Shown here: piece after piece, positions 13,762 through 15,785 of the stretch
Layout: every line of letters starts with the position of its first letter
Numbering within the stretch: the stretch's first letter is position 1
Source of the DNA: Hyella sp964606015
GTDB taxonomy: Bacteria > Cyanobacteriota > Cyanobacteriia > Cyanobacteriales > Xenococcaceae
Reading direction: 5' to 3'
Length of the DNA stretch: 15,785 nucleotides
Assembly: GCA_964606015.1 (NCBI GenBank)
Contig: CAZSEZ010000080.1
Location: 1-15,785, forward strand
Notes under the pieces: generated by a model
Database searches by the model: none
The model's input: the letters and a program-made list of their open reading frames with translations, nothing else
What the model was told of the DNA's origin: nothing
Position numbers and translations under genes: made by a program

Positions 13762-14856
13762 TTAAGCAATCGGCAGACAAAAGCGAAAAGTTGTTCCCTT
13801 GCCTAAAGTACTAGTTACTTCGATGGTGCCTCCTTGTAACTCTACAAGTCTTCGGACAATTGCCAAACCAATTCCTGTTCCTCCAGAATGGCTGGCACGA
13901 GAGCGATCTGCTCGCCAAAAACGTTCGAATACATAGGGTAAATCGGCTTCTGCAATACCAACCCCAGTGTCGGTAATTTCGACCCAAATTTGGCTGTTGG
14001 TTTTGCTTGCTGTTACCAAGATCGAGCCAGTAGGTGTGTAACGAACTGCATTACCCAACAGATTAACTAAAATCTGTTCTGTGCGATCGCGATCGGCTAA
14101 AACGGGTACCAAATTTTTGCTGTGGTGGAGTCCAATGGTAGGGCCTTCTTCGAGGAGTTGGTCGCGAAACCTTTCGATTAAAGATTCGAGCAAAGGTAGC
14201 AAATCTACTTTCTGGAGATTAATTGAAAGATATCCCGCTTCGGCTTGGGACAGTTGTTGTAGGTCACTGATTAATCTTTCGAGACGTTTGGTTTCTCTAA
14301 CCAGCCTTAGATAAAGTTCGGGACTACCTTCGATTCTCCCATCAGCTAATTCTTCAAGGTATCCTCTGACTACGGTAAGAGGAGTTCGCAATTCGTGGGT
14401 AAGATCGCTAATCAAATCCCGTCGTCTCTGTTCCACATCTCCTAGACTACTTGCCATGGAGTTAAAGCTGACCCCTAGTTGATTGAGTTCTGGGATTTCG
14501 CTTTCGGACATCCTCTCGTTGAGGTCCCCTGCTGCAAACTGCTGCACTGTTTGCTTCATTTGTTTTAGGGGTTTCATAATCCTTTTGGAGGCTGCATAGC
14601 TAATTCCCCCTGCTGCGGTAGCTCCCACCGCTAAGGACCACAAAGCTCCAAAATTCCAGGCATTATTAAAGCCTTCGACGAGATAGGTTCGTGCCGAGCG
14701 TACAGTAAATAAACCTCTTTTTTCTAATTGTTCCAAACGCAGAACAAACATCTTTGGCGAAGAAAACTTGGCTGCCAAAGCAAAGGAGCCTAGACCCACA
14801 ACTGTTGCTAATAGATGTGAAATGAATAAGCGTGTGCCTAAGCTAGATTTGGACAT
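13762..14856 (-). CDS. orphan sensor histidine kinase
   Basis: This membrane sensor kinase of a two-component system has two spans (about residues 11-29 and 70-88) bracketing a short external segment of about 40 residues. A HAMP linker follows (about 90-142, ending SFNSMASSL). Then comes a HisKA domain with phospho-acceptor H154 in DLTHELRTPLT. The HATPase domain has an N-box NLLGNAVRYTP (N269), G1 DTGVGI (296-301), F-box FERFWRADRSR and G2 GGTGIGL (325-331). All catalytic boxes are intact. No response regulator lies beside it in the window. It begins 10 nt after the stop of the COP23-domain gene, so the two are probably co-transcribed. It lacks a clear Shine-Dalgarno, which fits coupling to the upstream gene. 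The signal is unknown. Confidence 0.94.
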   Translation of the reverse strand: MSKSSLGTRLFISHLLATVVGLGSFALAAKFSSPKMFVLRLEQLEKRGLFTVRSARTYLVEGFNNAWNFGALWSLAVGATAAGGISYAASKRIMKPLKQMKQTVQQFAAGDLNERMSESEIPELNQLGVSFNSMASSLGDVEQRRRDLISDLTHELRTPLTVVRGYLEELADGRIEGSPELYLRLVRETKRLERLISDLQQLSQAEAGYLSINLQKVDLLPLLESLIERFRDQLLEEGPTIGLHHSKNLVPVLADRDRTEQILVNLLGNAVRYTPTGSILVTASKTNSQIWVEITDTGVGIAEADLPYVFERFWRADRSRASHSGGTGIGLAIVRRLVELQGGTIEVTSTLGKGTTFRFCLPIA

Positions 14857-14866
14857 TTAGGAGAAA

Positions 14867-15727
14867 TTAGAAAAGATTAAAAATGCTAGGTTTGCGGCCG
14901 CTACTTGGGCGCTTGTTTTGGCGAGATTTGAGCTGGGTTCCAGTTCCTCCATCAGCTGGATCGAGGAAAGGTCTGAGATCTATTTTATCGGGGGAACGGG
15001 TAGGTCTGCTAACTCCTAGTACGTTGCCAATATCATTCAAAATGTCTGCACTACCATTATCGCCAAAGGTATAAACCCCTTGAGTTGCTCCACCATCATC
15101 AGCCACAAGCAGATTTTCAAATACTAGATCTCTAGTAATTTGTGGGTCTTGTCCTGGGGGCACAGTTAGCACAATGCGACAATCAGTGGGATCGATCTGA
15201 GTAGTTACACACACCGTATCATAACCATTTTCGATGCCTGTTGACATCTCCAATAAACCATCAAGTCGGTAGGCTTCTAAACGGGCGGTGATTTCGTTAC
15301 AACGTCGCTCAGGAGTCCAGCCTCCACCCAAGGCACTAGGAATTGCCCAAGGAAAAGAACGACTGCCCTGAGTTTCGGGGTGATACATGACTGTGTATTC
15401 ACCGTTTACAAAATCACAGGTAAATCTTGTATTGAAATCTCGGTTGCCACGGTTTGTCGTGGTCGTAGTAGTTGTTGTTCTGGTACGAGTTGTAGAATTA
15501 GAGCGATCGCCAGGATTAACCGTACCTGGTTCTGTATTGATGATGACTTCTCTGGGTCTGCTGTTGCGATTTTGAGCCAGAATTTGTCCACTTAGTGGTT
15601 GGTTTAGTAGATTATAAGCTTCTGTCAAAGAAGGAAGTGCGCTGACGCTGCTACTCCCAGAAAGGGTTACTAGAGCTGTAAGTAGGCTAGTTTTGGTTAA
15701 AGTAGAGACAATTTTAGCTTGTTTCAT
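14867..15727 (-). CDS. secreted COP23-domain protein
   Basis: This exported protein belongs to the family named for COP23, a circadian-oscillating membrane-associated polypeptide of unicellular cyanobacteria; its function is unknown. A signal peptide (core SLLTALVTLSG, possible cut after SVSA) is followed by a low-complexity linker with a threonine run (residues 79-91). The COP23 domain (about 100-222) has RFTCDFVNGEYTVMYHPETQ, PWAIPSALGGGWTPERRCNE, GYDTVCVTT and CRIVLTVPPGQDP. Four cysteines (C104, C143, C173, C183) could make two disulfides. A disordered basic tail follows. AGGAGA 7 nt before the ATG is a good Shine-Dalgarno. It is the first gene of an apparent pair with the histidine kinase. 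Confidence 0.88.
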   Translation of the reverse strand: MKQAKIVSTLTKTSLLTALVTLSGSSSVSALPSLTEAYNLLNQPLSGQILAQNRNSRPREVIINTEPGTVNPGDRSNSTTRTRTTTTTTTTNRGNRDFNTRFTCDFVNGEYTVMYHPETQGSRSFPWAIPSALGGGWTPERRCNEITARLEAYRLDGLLEMSTGIENGYDTVCVTTQIDPTDCRIVLTVPPGQDPQITRDLVFENLLVADDGGATQGVYTFGDNGSADILNDIGNVLGVSRPTRSPDKIDLRPFLDPADGGTGTQLKSRQNKRPSSGRKPSIFNLF

Positions 15728-15785
15728 AATTTTATCTCCTATGGGTTGGTCTTTAATCTGGGTGTATGTCGGTTGGTAATCTATG

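Larger units (their letters stand above)
1334..15510. repeat. dispersed HIP1 octamers (GCGATCGC)
   Basis: Start positions of the palindrome GCGATCGC are 1334, 1780, 2045, 5048, 7869, 8265, 9149, 10350, 11581, 13085, 13652, 14083 and 15503. This is about one per 1.2 kb, against one per 65 kb by chance in random sequence. HIP1 is a hallmark of many cyanobacterial genomes. The span given here covers the first to the last site. None falls in the RNA ligase gene, while two lie in its partner. Confidence 0.95.

Noticed and set aside
15455..15493. Repetitive threonine codons in the COP23 gene as a slippage hotspot
   Set aside because: The codons vary (ACA, ACG, ACT, ACC) so there is no pure repeat; the frame is intact.
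1..15785. CRISPR array, insertion sequence or prophage
   Set aside because: No regularly spaced direct repeats, transposase, integrase or phage structural genes were seen; the only phage-like genes are the RNA ligase and Pnkp.

Overview
The window looks like a typical cyanobacterial chromosome segment. The clearest sign is the HIP1 octamer GCGATCGC, found at least 13 times in 15.8 kb where chance predicts well under one. A COP23-domain protein, a Ycf37-like photosystem I assembly factor, TatC, and moderately AT-rich coding with many weak Shine-Dalgarno sites agree with this. The genus cannot be fixed from the window. No phage integrase, insertion sequence, tRNA, rRNA or CRISPR array was seen.

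Layout. Positions 49-5247 hold a minus-strand run, in order of transcription: secreted M23 peptidase, family-39-type membrane glycosyltransferase, LivG/NatA-type ABC ATPase, surE, tatC and a small hypothetical gene. The ABC ATPase and surE abut with no gap. A 24-bp perfect tandem duplication lies between tatC and the hypothetical gene. Positions 5420-8674 mix strands: a tiny membrane protein, a class I methyltransferase, a secreted CAP-domain protein with a near-consensus promoter, a hypothetical gene, and a PiT-family phosphate permease. Positions 8739-11406 are plus-strand genes: rpmI, rplT (followed by a terminator), a FlaR-like P-loop kinase, a solute-binding protein without a permease, and a ycf37-like gene ending in a strong terminator.

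The most interesting part is 11626-13758, a two-gene RNA-repair cassette. It encodes a full-length T4 Rnl1-type RNA ligase and a T4-type polynucleotide kinase/3'-phosphatase. Both retain the catalytic motifs I could identify. Together they should heal 5'-OH and 2',3'-cyclic-phosphate (or 3'-phosphate) RNA ends and then reseal them, as the phage T4 pair does for tRNA cut by an anticodon nuclease. Here the pair sits in ordinary chromosomal context with its own promoter-like extended -10. There is a hairpin at the presumed 5' end of the transcript. The 102-nt gap between the genes contains an interrupted long hairpin that buries a perfect AAGGAGG, followed by a 14-bp palindrome just before the kinase start. 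This arrangement suggests RNA-level control of the second gene.

The window ends with a minus-strand pair, a secreted COP23-domain protein and an orphan sensor histidine kinase 10 nt apart. They may form a periplasmic protein/sensor unit. The kinase gene converges on the RNA-repair cassette with only 3 nt between the stop codons.
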